64,000 nucleotides of DNA from JAAXGI01 sp965206975 (GTDB taxonomy: Bacteria; Gemmatimonadota; Gemmatimonadetes; Longimicrobiales; Gaopeijiaceae), in contig OZ242253.1 in assembly GCA_965206975.1 (NCBI GenBank), positions 1,426,001-1,490,000 on the forward strand, given 5' to 3'. Position 1 is the stretch's first letter. Each line of letters begins with the position of its first letter. Made by a program: the position numbers and the translations under genes. Shown one piece after another: positions 49,236 through 57,286 of this stretch. A model generated the notes under the pieces. That model did no database searches. It was not told the DNA's origin and worked only from the letters and a program-made list of their open reading frames with translations.

Positions 49236-50242
49236 GTGATGGTCGCTGGCTCCCTTGCACCGAAGGTCGGCGTCGTTTCGGCCTGCCGGGCACTGGGTGT
49301 GTCGCGCGCCACCTTCTACCGGCGTCAGAAGCCCACTCCCGGGCACCAGCAGTCCAGCAAGCGACCCGCCCCGGCGCTGGATGAATCCGAGCGCGAGGAG
49401 ATCCGCGAGACCCTCGCCTCCCCACGCTTCGTCGACCGATCCCCTGCGGAGGTCGTGGCCACCCTCCTCGACGAAGGGCAATACCTCTGCTCAGAACGCA
49501 CGATGTGTACAGAATCCTCGCCGAGGAACACCCCGTGCGGCAACGGCGCAATCAGCTCACGCATCCCCACTACGCCAAGCCCGAGCTCGTGGCCACCGCC
49601 CCGAACCAGACGTGGTCGTGGGACATCACCCGCCTCCTCGGACCCAAGACTTGGACGTACTTCTACCTCTACGTCCTCATCGACATCTTCAGCCGCTATA
49701 TCGTCGGATGGATGGTCGCTGACCGGGAAAACTCCGCGTTCGCCAGTCAGCTCATCCAGGAAAGCTGCCTCAAGCAGGACATCCAGCCCGAGACGCTGAC
49801 CCTGCACTCCGACCGCGGGTCGCCGATAACCAGCAAATGTACCGCCCAGCTCCTCGCCGATCTCGGGATCACCCGCTCGCTCGGCCGGCCCAGCGTCAGT
49901 GGCGATAACCCCTTCTCGGAGGCGCACTTCAAAACCATCAAGTACCACCCCACCTTTCCCGGCCGCTTCCCGGACATCCACAACGCAATCGACTTCTGCC
50001 GATCCTTCTTCCCCTGGTACAACCACGAGCACCGCCACGGCGGCATCGCCATGCTCACCCCCGACGATGTCCATCACGGCCGAGCCAACAAGGTCATCGA
50101 GCGGCGTGAGCAAACTCTCCAGCACGCGTGGTCCCAACACCCGGAACGCTTCGTACACGGGATCCCCAAGCCCCACTCCCTCCCCACGAAGGTCTGGATC
50201 AATCCACCGACTGCCGCCCCGACACTGCAGCCCGCTCACTAA
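49236..50242 (+). pseudogene. IS3-family orfB transposase with a two-base frameshift
   Basis: The first frame (MMVAGSLAPKVGVVSACRAL, GVSRATFYRR, PAEVVATLLDEGQYLCSERT) runs until about 49505, where an additional TG dinucleotide (ACGATG-TG-TAC) throws it off. The second frame resumes MYRILAEEHPVRQRRNQLTH and carries the DDE core: WSWDITRL, LHSDRGSP and PFSEAHFKTIKYHP, with all three acidic residues. Removing two bases would restore a full transposase. In this state the element should be immobile without help in trans. Confidence 0.87.
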
Positions 50243-50388
50243 TCTATGACTCCCGGTGTCTCACTCTCGTTGACAGGCTCCGTTTCGAATGTGCTTCTTT
50301 GGACACCATATGGATGCCACAACAAGTAAACTCTCCATCTCGTTTGCCGATCAACCGTGTAAGTGAAAACATAGCTTCATTTATAAAG

Positions 50389-50461
<73 letters not shown>

Positions 50462-50735
50462 CCAGTTTCTACAAGTATTTATCAATATTGAAGTTATATG
50501 GTGTCATGCTGAGTGGATGCACTCCATCGGTACTCCTGTGGGGTCCATATGGGGTCCAGACTTCCATGTGTACTCCCGTTTCCGGAGCCTCCACCGCCAC
50601 GTGGGGACCCCGCATTGTACGGACGACACCGTAGGGTAGTGGGTTACTCTGAATGTTCAAGTAAGCTCCCTGCAGTGCGAGTTCGCTGGCACGAGACACC
50701 CATCGACGACGGTGCACCCTATGCGTTCCGGGCCT
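50462..50735. other. AT-rich region upstream of tRNA-Lys
   Basis: Holds the tRNA-Lys promoter region (AT-rich at 50465-50510) and the short motif GGGGTCCATATGGGGTCCA, a near-tandem repeat. No credible gene. Confidence 0.45.
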
Positions 50736-51368
50736 CTAGGGGTCGCGAATCACTCCTCCGGACGGGCTTTCGGTGATCGTTCCTTCGGTCGGAGCGATGA
50801 TCTTCTCGATCTCGGGAATGAGACCCATGGTTCGAACGAGGGCAAATCCGCGCACCTCGATCTCGGGATAGGCATCCTCAAGCATCGTGACGCAGGCGAA
50901 GAGCGTGTCACCTCGAGTCACGATGTCGTCAACAACTAGGATTTGATCCCCGATGTCAAGATCGAAATCAACCCTGATCGAATTCTGGTGATCCCTGTAC
51001 GACGGACGATTCCCGGGGCTGTATGCGGCCTTCACGACCGGCTTGGTCCGAGTGAGCAGTCGGAGCGAGCCTCTCGCGAGGTCATGCGAGACTAGATGGG
51101 TGCAGATCCGATCCGAAGGCCAGAGTCCACCGGTGAGCAGCGGTGCGCTCCGCGGCGCGGGGACGAGCGTGACCTCGGGCCCGAACCGATCCTCGAGCTG
51201 GACAGTGGACCGGAGCACGTAGGCGGCCTTAGCCAGAAAGCTGTCTAAACCCCGCTTTACCGGATTTCGCACGGCGGTCCGAGACGTTCTCGATACCTCT
51301 GAGGTGCCCCGTGGTGAGTAGCAGAGGAACGAGGCGAACCGTACCGATCTAGAGGACGGAGGGGGCAC
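50736..51368 (-). CDS. Phosphoribosyltransferase-domain protein paired with a DprA-like protein
   Basis: About 210 residues if started at GTG 51368, which overlaps the dprA-like stop by 20 bp; no ATG is available in a sensible place. The type I PRTase signature is QILVVDDIVTRGDTLFAC (about 142-159), the PRPP-binding loop with two acidic residues. Upstream segments LVPAPRSAPL and SPGNRPSYRDHQNS resemble ComF-like PRTases. It should transfer or remove a ribose-5-phosphate on a base or nucleic-acid end. Tight linkage with the SLOG/DprA protein upstream suggests a joint function, possibly in defence or DNA uptake; this is inference. Confidence 0.78.
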   Translation of the reverse strand: MPPPSSRSVRFASFLCYSPRGTSEVSRTSRTAVRNPVKRGLDSFLAKAAYVLRSTVQLEDRFGPEVTLVPAPRSAPLLTGGLWPSDRICTHLVSHDLARGSLRLLTRTKPVVKAAYSPGNRPSYRDHQNSIRVDFDLDIGDQILVVDDIVTRGDTLFACVTMLEDAYPEIEVRGFALVRTMGLIPEIEKIIAPTEGTITESPSGGVIRDP

Positions 51369-52032
51369 TGCTCGCGAGCTCCGGGAGGCCGTCGAGGAAT
51401 CGAGGCAGCTCCTCAAGCGAGACGACCTGCGCTCCGTACCGGATCATCTCTGCCGGCCAGGAGAGAGCGGAATTCCTAGCCACGTGTTCCTCGATCAGGA
51501 GCAGCCGGCCGAGCCGAAGCGCTTCCCACCCCTGATGCCTGGTCCCGCTCTTCTCACCGGCCTCGACAACCAGTGTGGCGTCCGTGAGGAGCGCCATCGT
51601 GCGGTTACGCATGGGAAAATTCTTCCGACCGATCGGAGTACCCCTAGGGAACTGCGACACGGCGAGATGGGACTCCATGATCTCCGTCTGTAGCGCCCGA
51701 TTTGACATAGGGGTCGCAATATCGAGTGGTGTACCGAGGACCGCGACCGTGCGTCCGCCAGCAGCGATTCCCGTTCGATGAGCTACGGTGTCCACACCGG
51801 CGGCGAGCCCACTTACCACCGGGATTCTGCGCTCCACGAGATGCTCCGTGTACCGCGCCGTCAACTCGAGGCCCTGCGCGGAGGCACGACGAGAACCCAC
51901 CACGGAGACGCGAGGACCATCATGGAGGATGCCGACATCGCCTGCGGTGAAGAGCACTGGCGGAGCGTTCCGCTCTTCGATGTCGGTGAGCGGCCCGAGG
52001 AGGTCCGACGGTGAGAATTCACCTGAAATCAT
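51349..52032 (-). CDS. Short DprA/Smf-like SLOG-domain protein
   Basis: 227 residues from ATG 52032, with GGGAGG seven bases upstream. The Rossmann-like DNA_processg_A core is clear: RVSVVGSRRASAQGLELTAR, IPVVSGLAAGVDTVAHRTGI, TVAVLGTPLDIATP and LVVEAGEKSGTRHQGWEALR. Competence DprA proteins are usually longer and have SAM or winged-helix additions; here only the SLOG core remains. Such short forms occur in nucleotide-sensing conflict systems as well as in DNA processing. It forms a two-gene unit with the overlapping PRTase gene. Whether it loads RecA or senses a nucleotide signal cannot be told. Confidence 0.85.
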   Translation of the reverse strand: MISGEFSPSDLLGPLTDIEERNAPPVLFTAGDVGILHDGPRVSVVGSRRASAQGLELTARYTEHLVERRIPVVSGLAAGVDTVAHRTGIAAGGRTVAVLGTPLDIATPMSNRALQTEIMESHLAVSQFPRGTPIGRKNFPMRNRTMALLTDATLVVEAGEKSGTRHQGWEALRLGRLLLIEEHVARNSALSWPAEMIRYGAQVVSLEELPRFLDGLPELASSAPSVL

Positions 52033-52411
52033 GCACGCCCTCCCGTAGCAATACGGCCTTTCTTCGGGTAAAATAGGTTCCCCAGCAGCGTCAGGCCAGA
52101 CGTTTATATATTGACGGACCGTTGTGGACCTGAAGGGACGCGCCGGCACCGGGTCGCCGCGAACTCGACCCTACCGTAAAATGCGTGCTTCTGTTTTCGG
52201 GGGGTATGCCTTCCCCTGCCGTCATTGGTGCGTATTCCGACGATGCCGTCCGGTGAGTCCGACAAGCCGTCCACCGATTCCGAGCCATGCCGTCCACCCT
52301 GTGGCAGCGGAGGTCGATAGCGGCGCTGGGGCTTGGGGTTGAGGGTGGAAGCGTGTGACGGCGACGATCTTGCTACGCCCTAAGCCTAGTACCCGCGGAC
52401 AAGAACCTCCC
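52033..52411. other. Gene-free stretch between the HEPN gene and the DprA-like gene
   Basis: About 380 bp holding the leader of the DprA-like/PRTase pair and the 3' flank of the HEPN gene. Frames crossing it are proline/arginine-rich shadows. No repeat or RNA recognised. Confidence 0.45.
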
Positions 52412-53749
52412 CTACTCTGCGGCAAGTGTGAGCCTCTGCCAATTCGGGAACGACCCTCTGGCCAAGATCTTCAACAAGGCTGCTCGCCCTATTCGATAGG
52501 CGTCCTTCACCGTCTCCTCAGTGTTTGTTTGCCGACCGTCACGACGAGACCGACCACCATGGATGATCCGGGACCGCACCTGATACAGACGTTGGATCGA
52601 CTTGTACACCGCGAGCCGCTCCTCTCCCGAATCCCCAAGCAAATGCGCTGCGCGGACCGACATCTTGTGCGTTAGCTCACCACCCCGCAGACCGAACAAC
52701 ACCTCCAGCGCCACTGCGATGTCGAGCACACGATCCTCGTGCCGGAACCGCCCCACGTTCCTGCGTTCCGACGACGCCAACCGCCCAAGCGACAACTCCA
52801 GATGGTCACGGTCGGTACCGCTGAAGGCACCCCATTCCTCGTAAAGTCGACGCACCTCCGCGGGCTCTGCGGGCTCGATTGTCTTCACCTTCCACCACTC
52901 CGACACCCGGAATCCCGTCTTCGAGCCTGGCCCGAAGCTCGGGTGCAACGCCGTGAAAGCGGGCGCGCAAGAGAGCATTTCCACGACATCAATCCGCTGC
53001 GAGGTAGCCAGTGACAGCAGGTCGAGAAGCACGCTGAGCCCGAGCTCGGAGCGCCACGCGAACCGCGCGGCGGGAGGTGGGTCACCAAGGTTCTTCGAGG
53101 TCGGCGGTGCCACCAGGCATGGTGACCAGGTCATTTCCCGAAACATCACCAGTGCCTGCATCCCCCGGTAGTCCGGGTCGTCATTCGTTGGTCCTGGCGG
53201 CTCCGCTCTCAGCAGTCCGCGCGCCAAGGCCTCGTCATACGACGCGAGCCAGGTTCCCGGACCAAGCTCCGTCGCGCCTTCCATCGACAAACCCCGAATC
53301 ACCACTACCTCATATCCTGGCAGCTGCCCCTCAGCGCCCAGGGTCAGCAGCTGGTCCACTTCGGCCGCTGCCGCCTGAACTCCTAGTTGTGCTCCGAGCG
53401 CCGCCGCTCGCCGCGCGAACTGCTTTAGCTCAACGCGAAACCCCTTACCTGGCATGGTCACGAAGGTGGCGGCGTCCTTGCCTTGTCCTTCGAACACGCC
53501 GGCCGCTGCTGGGTGCTTCAACACGAGTCCGATTACCGCCTCCGGGCCCGCAGAGATTTCGGTCAGGTACTGCGACAGCATCTCCCGAATTCCGACATCT
53601 CCTACCGCCCGTCTAGCCAGCGCCCGGTATTCCATGTTCCCAAGATCCGGCAGTCCTCGGCGATGCGCCGTCACCGAATCCGATAAAGGGGCCAGCGCCT
53701 CAGCAAACGTCTTACGCCATTCGTTGCGGGCAATCTCACTCACAGCCAT
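52412..53749 (-). CDS. ApeA-like HEPN-domain protein, candidate defence RNase
   Basis: 445 residues from ATG 53749. The N-terminal 300 residues are not recognised. The C-terminal part reads LDIAVALEVLFGLRGGELTH, KMSVRAAHLLG, then YKSIQRLYQVRSRIIHGG, a typical Apea-like HEPN helix set with the RxxxxH nuclease motif (RSRIIH). HEPN proteins of this kind, including ApeA, cut RNA and abort phage infection. Before an IS1182-family insertion, the stop of the small upstream gene overlapped this start (TGATG), so the two were translationally coupled. The insertion now lies 47 bp upstream and may have removed the native promoter. Confidence 0.75.
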   Translation of the reverse strand: MAVSEIARNEWRKTFAEALAPLSDSVTAHRRGLPDLGNMEYRALARRAVGDVGIREMLSQYLTEISAGPEAVIGLVLKHPAAAGVFEGQGKDAATFVTMPGKGFRVELKQFARRAAALGAQLGVQAAAAEVDQLLTLGAEGQLPGYEVVVIRGLSMEGATELGPGTWLASYDEALARGLLRAEPPGPTNDDPDYRGMQALVMFREMTWSPCLVAPPTSKNLGDPPPAARFAWRSELGLSVLLDLLSLATSQRIDVVEMLSCAPAFTALHPSFGPGSKTGFRVSEWWKVKTIEPAEPAEVRRLYEEWGAFSGTDRDHLELSLGRLASSERRNVGRFRHEDRVLDIAVALEVLFGLRGGELTHKMSVRAAHLLGDSGEERLAVYKSIQRLYQVRSRIIHGGRSRRDGRQTNTEETVKDAYRIGRAALLKILARGSFPNWQRLTLAAE

Positions 53750-53796
53750 CACAACCCGGTCTCCCTCGGATCGCTCTCACGTTCGCACCATACTAG
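53749..53796 (-). pseudogene. 3' tail of the small HEPN-partner gene, cut off by the IS1182-family element
   Basis: Minus strand from CTAG (53793-53796) reads, in the frame of the gene at 55437, L-VWCERESDPRETGL and a stop TGA at 53749-53751 that overlaps the HEPN start ATG. Joining this tail to the 5' part gives exactly 131 codons including the stop. It shows where the element entered and that the two genes were an operon. Confidence 0.75.
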
Positions 53797-55436
53797 CAGC
53801 CTGTCGGACTTAGCGTCTGGACGCGGTATATTATCGGGTGTGGTGGTGTGCGGTCTTACGAGACGACTGAGGTGATGGGGATGGCGAAGTTTGTGGAGGG
53901 AGACACCTCCCAGCTGTATCTACTGCCGGTGGATATACGGGACTGGGTGCCGGCGGACGATATGGCGCATTTCGTGCTGGAGGCGGTGGAGCGGGTTGCG
54001 ATGTCGGCGTTCCAGGTAAACGAGCGGGGGACGGGTTCGGCGCAGTACCACCCGCGGAGGATGCTGGCATTGCTGGTGTACTGCTACGCGAACGGGATTT
54101 TCGGATCGAGGCGGATCGAGCGGGCGACGTACCGGGATGTGGGGGTTCGCTATGTGGCGGCGAACTGCCATCCGGACCACGATACGATCTGCAGGTTTCG
54201 GCGCAGGAACTTCGAGGCGGTCGGGGAGGCGTTCCTGGAGGTTCTTTTGATGGCCAGGGAGCTGAAGCTGCTGCGGGTGGGGACGGTGAGCGTGGACGGG
54301 ACGAAGGTGGACGCGAACGCGAACAGGCACAGGAGCATCCGCTACGACCGGGCGCGGGAGTTGCGGGAGCAGCTGCGCGGGGAGATCGGGGAGCTGCTGG
54401 CGCAGGCGGAACGAGCGGACAGGCGGGACGCGCCGGAGGCGCAGCGGTTGCCGGAGGCGCTGTCTCGGCGCGAGAAGCTGAGTGTGAAGCTGGACAAGGC
54501 GTGCGCGGAGTTGGAGCGGCGTGCCAAGGCGCGGGCTGCGTCGGAGCGGGCGGAGTACGAGCGCAAGGTGGCGGCACGGGAGGCTCGCCCGGGGAACCGC
54601 AAGGGTCGGAGGATCAAGCGGCCAGTGGAGGAGCCGCGGGCGGAGGAGCAGATCAATTTGACGGACGTCGACAGTGCGCTGATGCGCAGGAGCAGGCGCC
54701 ATGAGTACCGCCAGGCGTACAACGCGCAGGCGGTGGTGGACGCGGACGGCAGCCAGTTGGTGCTGGGGAGCAGGGTGAGTTCGTGTGCGAGCGACCGGGG
54801 GGAGTTGGTGGCGGACGTGGACGCGGTCCCGGCGGCGTTGGGAACGCCGGGCCGGGTGTTGGCGGACAACGGTTACGCGACGGGCAGCGAGGTGGGGCGA
54901 CTGCAGGCGCGCGGTGCGGAGGTGTTGGTGGCGACCACGGCGCAAGGCACGCGGCGCAAGCACGATTTCCGGCCGGAGCCGGAGCCGGCGAAGGCGAAGG
55001 AACCGTCGGCGGAGTGGATCCGGTCGATGCGCGAGACGATGGCACTGCCGGAGCAGCGGGCGCATTACCGGTTGCGCAAGCAGACCGTGGAGCCGGTGTT
55101 CGGGATTGTGAAGCAGGCGATGGGATTCCGGCAGTTTCTGCTGCGCGGTCTCAAGAAGGTGGAGGGCGAGTGGGCCTTGGTCACGCTGGCTTACAACTGC
55201 CGGCGCATGAACAACCTGAAATGGGCGTGACCGGATCCTGCAGGGAGGTGATTACGACCGCTACCCGCCCCCAATACACGTCAAGGAAGGCTGGGGTGCG
55301 ACAACGCCCCACGATCCGCCCGCCCGGGAATGCCCGCGGAATCTGACACCTGAGCCAGGCTCTCGCCGTCGCCGACGGTAAAAAACGCCGGGGCCCCTTC
55401 TGAACCCCTGGTATCGGGCCCAAGTACGACAGGCTG
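53797..55436. mobile_element. IS1182-family element, second type (1640 bp, CTAG target duplication)
   Basis: Inverted ends CAGCCTGTCGGACTT (53797-53811) and the reverse complement of CAGCCTGTCGTACTT (55422-55436) differ by one base. CTAG is duplicated at 53793-53796 and 55437-55440. The element differs clearly from the three copies related to 36769 but uses the same target. It interrupts the last codons of the small gene upstream of the HEPN gene, in the opposite direction. Confidence 0.9.
53881..55230 (+). CDS. IS1182-family transposase (second type), intact
   Basis: 449 residues from ATG 53881 (MAKFVEGDTSQLYLLPVDIR). The DUF772 N-terminus continues PRRMLALLVYCYANGIFGSR and DTICRFRRRNFEAVGEAFLE. 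The DDE domain follows with VSVDGTKVDANANRHRSIRY, YRQAYNAQAVVDADGSQLVL, GRVLADNGYATGSEVGRLQ and VEPVFGIVKQAMGFRQFLLR. Unlike the copies at 36964 and 61261 it is one uninterrupted frame. A GTG 33 bases upstream is an alternative start. The element should be active. Confidence 0.92.
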   Translation: MAKFVEGDTSQLYLLPVDIRDWVPADDMAHFVLEAVERVAMSAFQVNERGTGSAQYHPRRMLALLVYCYANGIFGSRRIERATYRDVGVRYVAANCHPDHDTICRFRRRNFEAVGEAFLEVLLMARELKLLRVGTVSVDGTKVDANANRHRSIRYDRARELREQLRGEIGELLAQAERADRRDAPEAQRLPEALSRREKLSVKLDKACAELERRAKARAASERAEYERKVAAREARPGNRKGRRIKRPVEEPRAEEQINLTDVDSALMRRSRRHEYRQAYNAQAVVDADGSQLVLGSRVSSCASDRGELVADVDAVPAALGTPGRVLADNGYATGSEVGRLQARGAEVLVATTAQGTRRKHDFRPEPEPAKAKEPSAEWIRSMRETMALPEQRAHYRLRKQTVEPVFGIVKQAMGFRQFLLRGLKKVEGEWALVTLAYNCRRMNNLKWA

Positions 55437-55785
55437 CTAGCTGATTCTCAACGTCATCCGGATTGATCTGCATGATGAACTCCGCCTTTTCGCGGACCCG
55501 GCGGAAGGCTTCCTGACGAGATGGCCAATGCGTTGCTATAGCTGCAGCTAGGTCATTCCATCCCCGATATTCTGGATATTCGTGACCAAGGACATACGCT
55601 GTCCCAGCAAGATGCTTCAGAGCTAGCTCTTCAGGCGCGGTCGTGAGCTCGTCTTGGTAGCGTTCCTGAAACTCGGTCCAGTGTGGCGTGTGGCAGAATG
55701 GCATTTCAGGATATTGCTCACCAAACTGCTTACCCAGTACAAATGCCCAATCAGTAGCCTCATTAACCCACGACAGATCGCTCAT
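55437..55785 (-). pseudogene. Small partner gene of the HEPN protein, 5' part (cut by IS1182-family element)
   Basis: Starts at ATG 55785, with GGAGG seven bases upstream. The 116 native codons read MSDLSWVNEATDWAFVLGKQ, then WTEFQERYQDELTTAPEELA, LKHLAGTAYVLGHEYPEYRG, WNDLAAAIATHWPSRQEAFR and INPDDVENQL. The mostly helical, Trp/Tyr-rich protein matches no family I know. The frame now runs into the element and ends at 55261 with foreign residues. Its original stop overlapped the HEPN start, so it was probably an antitoxin-like or sensor partner; that role is inferred only from coupling. Confidence 0.65.
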
Positions 55786-56021
55786 TCCCGGTCCTCCCTC
55801 AAGCTCGATGCGCGTAACGGCGACCGAACCGTAATCACCGGAATCAAAGCGACGCAATCCCCCCTGACCTCTGCTTGCCCCTACCTGCCACCGACCCGGC
55901 GACATCCTCGGCTTGATGGGACCCCCGGAAACCGCCCGCGTTCTCCTATCTCGGCCTTGGGGGCCTTCACTTGGGCTTCCCCCTCCTCGCGGAGTCTCCG
56001 CTCCTCCCTGAGTGTCTCTGG

Positions 56022-56177
56022 GTCGTAGAGGCGGCGCTGGAACACAAGGTCCGAAATCAGGTCGCGACGGCTTACCGGCGCACGGACCTGTTCGAGCGCC
56101 GCCGCCGGCTCACGGACGACCGGGCGGCATACCTGGCCGGAGAGAGTAGAGACGCGGAGGGCCGGCCGAGGCGTTGA
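56022..56177 (+). pseudogene. C-terminal remnant of a tyrosine recombinase/integrase
   Basis: The frame reads VVEAALEHKVRNQVATAYRR, then TDLFERRRRLTDDRAAYLAG and a short tail to the stop. This is the well-known end of phage-type integrases ('...h...n.t..AY.R.dlfe.Rr.lMe.Wa.yl'), beyond the catalytic tyrosine. The rest of the gene is missing. It indicates that an integrative element once bordered or formed this region. Confidence 0.65.
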
Positions 56178-56631
56178 TCCCACGTGATCGTGTCGTCCCG
56201 CTTCTCCGTCCCGCCCGAACCCGCCGGTGCGGTACGCGACGGTTCCCCAGCGGTCGGATCTGCAATGCGAACTGGCCGCCTGCGCGAAGGCAGTCACGGC
56301 GATGAGCAGGTCAGCGCTGCTGATCCTGGCCGGTCTCGCCTGGGCGGCAACGCTCCCTACGCCTTCTGGGCACCGTTTCCCGGCTGCAGCGTCAATCCCG
56401 CACTGGATCTCGTCTAGTCGCCTACCACGATCCCGGCCTGCACGGCCTGATTCCCATCTCGTACTGCGCGGCCCCCGCCACCACCCTGGTGCCCGCTGGC
56501 GCCAGACAATAGAGGACTCGGCGGCCTCCCCGGCACGCGGCAGCACCCGCGACGAAGACGGGAAACTGCCTCCTCATCGGTCCCCAAACTAACCCTGGAC
56601 GCAGCGGTCTTGCTGAGCATATGTCCGATAC
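56178..56631. other. Gene-free stretch before the ubiquitin-like operon
   Basis: About 450 bp of debris without a recognisable gene. Composition changes abruptly from GC-rich to AT-rich near 56610, where the regulatory region of the next operon begins. Confidence 0.45.
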
Positions 56632-56648
56632 GCAATTATCCTAATTGC
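56632..56648. promoter_or_regulatory. Palindromic candidate operator upstream of the ubiquitin-like operon
   Basis: GCAATTA-TCC-TAATTGC is a perfect 7-bp inverted repeat with a 3-bp spacer, ending six bases before the -35 box at 56655. Its position suits a repressor or activator site. The Phd/YefM-like domain encoded in the operon is one possible binder, but this is speculation. Confidence 0.5.
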
Positions 56649-56654
56649 ATATCA

Positions 56655-56683
56655 TTGACTGTAGCATGCGCGATTCATATAGT
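56655..56683 (+). promoter_or_regulatory. Strong sigma-70 promoter of the ubiquitin-like operon
   Basis: TTGACT (56655-56660) and TATAGT (56678-56683) are separated by exactly 17 bp. The start site would be near 56690, giving a short leader with GAGGAGG at 56704-56710 six bases before ATG 56717. Confidence 0.75.
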
Positions 56684-56716
56684 ATGTGCCAGTCTGCCAC
56701 CACGAGGAGGATTCAT

Positions 56717-56911
56717 ATGGCCAGAAGACCGACCATTCATGAGCTCGAGCAGCTCTTGGAGTCTGAAGAGGACACTCCGATCGAGATACTGCCGAACGGA
56801 GAGATTCGCGCTCGGGGAGAGAGCGATGCGGCAGAACGGGGCTACAAGAAACCCCTGACAATGCGGGAAGACCTCGGCGGTGAGTATGGGTGGAGGAGCA
56901 CGCCAGCATGA
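56717..56911 (+). CDS. 64-aa first protein of the ubiquitin-like operon, unknown function
   Basis: 64 residues, with an ideal ribosome-binding site. It begins MARRPTIHELEQLLESEED and continues PIEILPNGEIRARGES, then KKPLTMREDLGGEYGW and a short tail. A predicted helix (TIHELEQLLES) is followed by two short strands and an acidic loop. A Gly-Gly pair at 54-55 is followed by nine residues, which might be a processing site for the JAB protease, but the protein is too short for a normal beta-grasp ubiquitin fold. Its stop overlaps the start of the E2-like gene (ATGA). It may be the modifier, an adaptor or a substrate of the system; none is shown. Confidence 0.8.
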   Translation: MARRPTIHELEQLLESEEDTPIEILPNGEIRARGESDAAERGYKKPLTMREDLGGEYGWRSTPA

Positions 56912-57282
56912 ATCTGGCAAGAATTCGCCAAGAGATCGCTACGGCTCAGCAGTACTTCGACTACGTGGAGAGCCACCCGACCGCTGAGGGAGGCGTGGTG
57001 GCGCTCATCGCGTTGGAGACCAGCAGGCGCTACTACACACTAGCCGTGTCCTTCCCGGAGTCTTACCCGAACAGTATGCCGGAAGTGCACGTCAGGACGC
57101 CCGCGTTGGCGTCGTCCCCGCACCGGTACCCGAACAACCGAATCTGTTACCTGTATCCGCACATGTGGAACCCGGGTCGGCACAGCTTGACGTTCGTGAT
57201 TCAGCGAGCCGCGAAGTGGCTGGCCAAGTACGAGGTGTACCAGCAGACGGGGCACTGGCCCGGGGCCGGGATTGCACACTAG
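56908..57282 (+). CDS. E2-like ubiquitin-conjugation protein (first of three)
   Basis: 124 residues from ATG 56908, overlapping the previous stop by 4 bp. The E2/UBC outline is visible: a helix, strands with YYTLAVSFPESYPNSMPEVH ending in the YP...P loop usual before the active site, then RICYLYPHMWNPGRHSL with candidate catalytic C80. A C-terminal helix (VIQRAAKWLAKYEVY) follows and the protein ends with TGHWPG. It would accept an activated modifier from the E1-like protein as a thioester. Length is close to a minimal UBC fold. The WNP motif after the cysteine is shared with the two other E2-like proteins of this locus. Confidence 0.82.
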   Translation: MNLARIRQEIATAQQYFDYVESHPTAEGGVVALIALETSRRYYTLAVSFPESYPNSMPEVHVRTPALASSPHRYPNNRICYLYPHMWNPGRHSLTFVIQRAAKWLAKYEVYQQTGHWPGAGIAH

Positions 57283-57286
57283 CACG

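Larger units (their letters stand above)
47457..50275. mobile_element. IS3-family element, interrupted by a nested IS481-family element
   Basis: The right end (50252-50275) and left end (47457-47480) are imperfect inverted repeats sharing GAGTGAGACACC at their core. They enclose orfA and orfB genes of the IS3 family on the plus strand. An IS481 element (47574-48804) is inserted early in orfA with a 7-bp target duplication. Without it the IS3 element would be about 1.58 kb. No clear target duplication of the IS3 element itself was found in its flanks. Confidence 0.72.

Noticed and set aside
55786..55905. Forty-codon N-terminal extension of the small HEPN partner
   Set aside because: ATG 55785 has a good GGAGG at the right distance; the extension shows no such signal and is low complexity.
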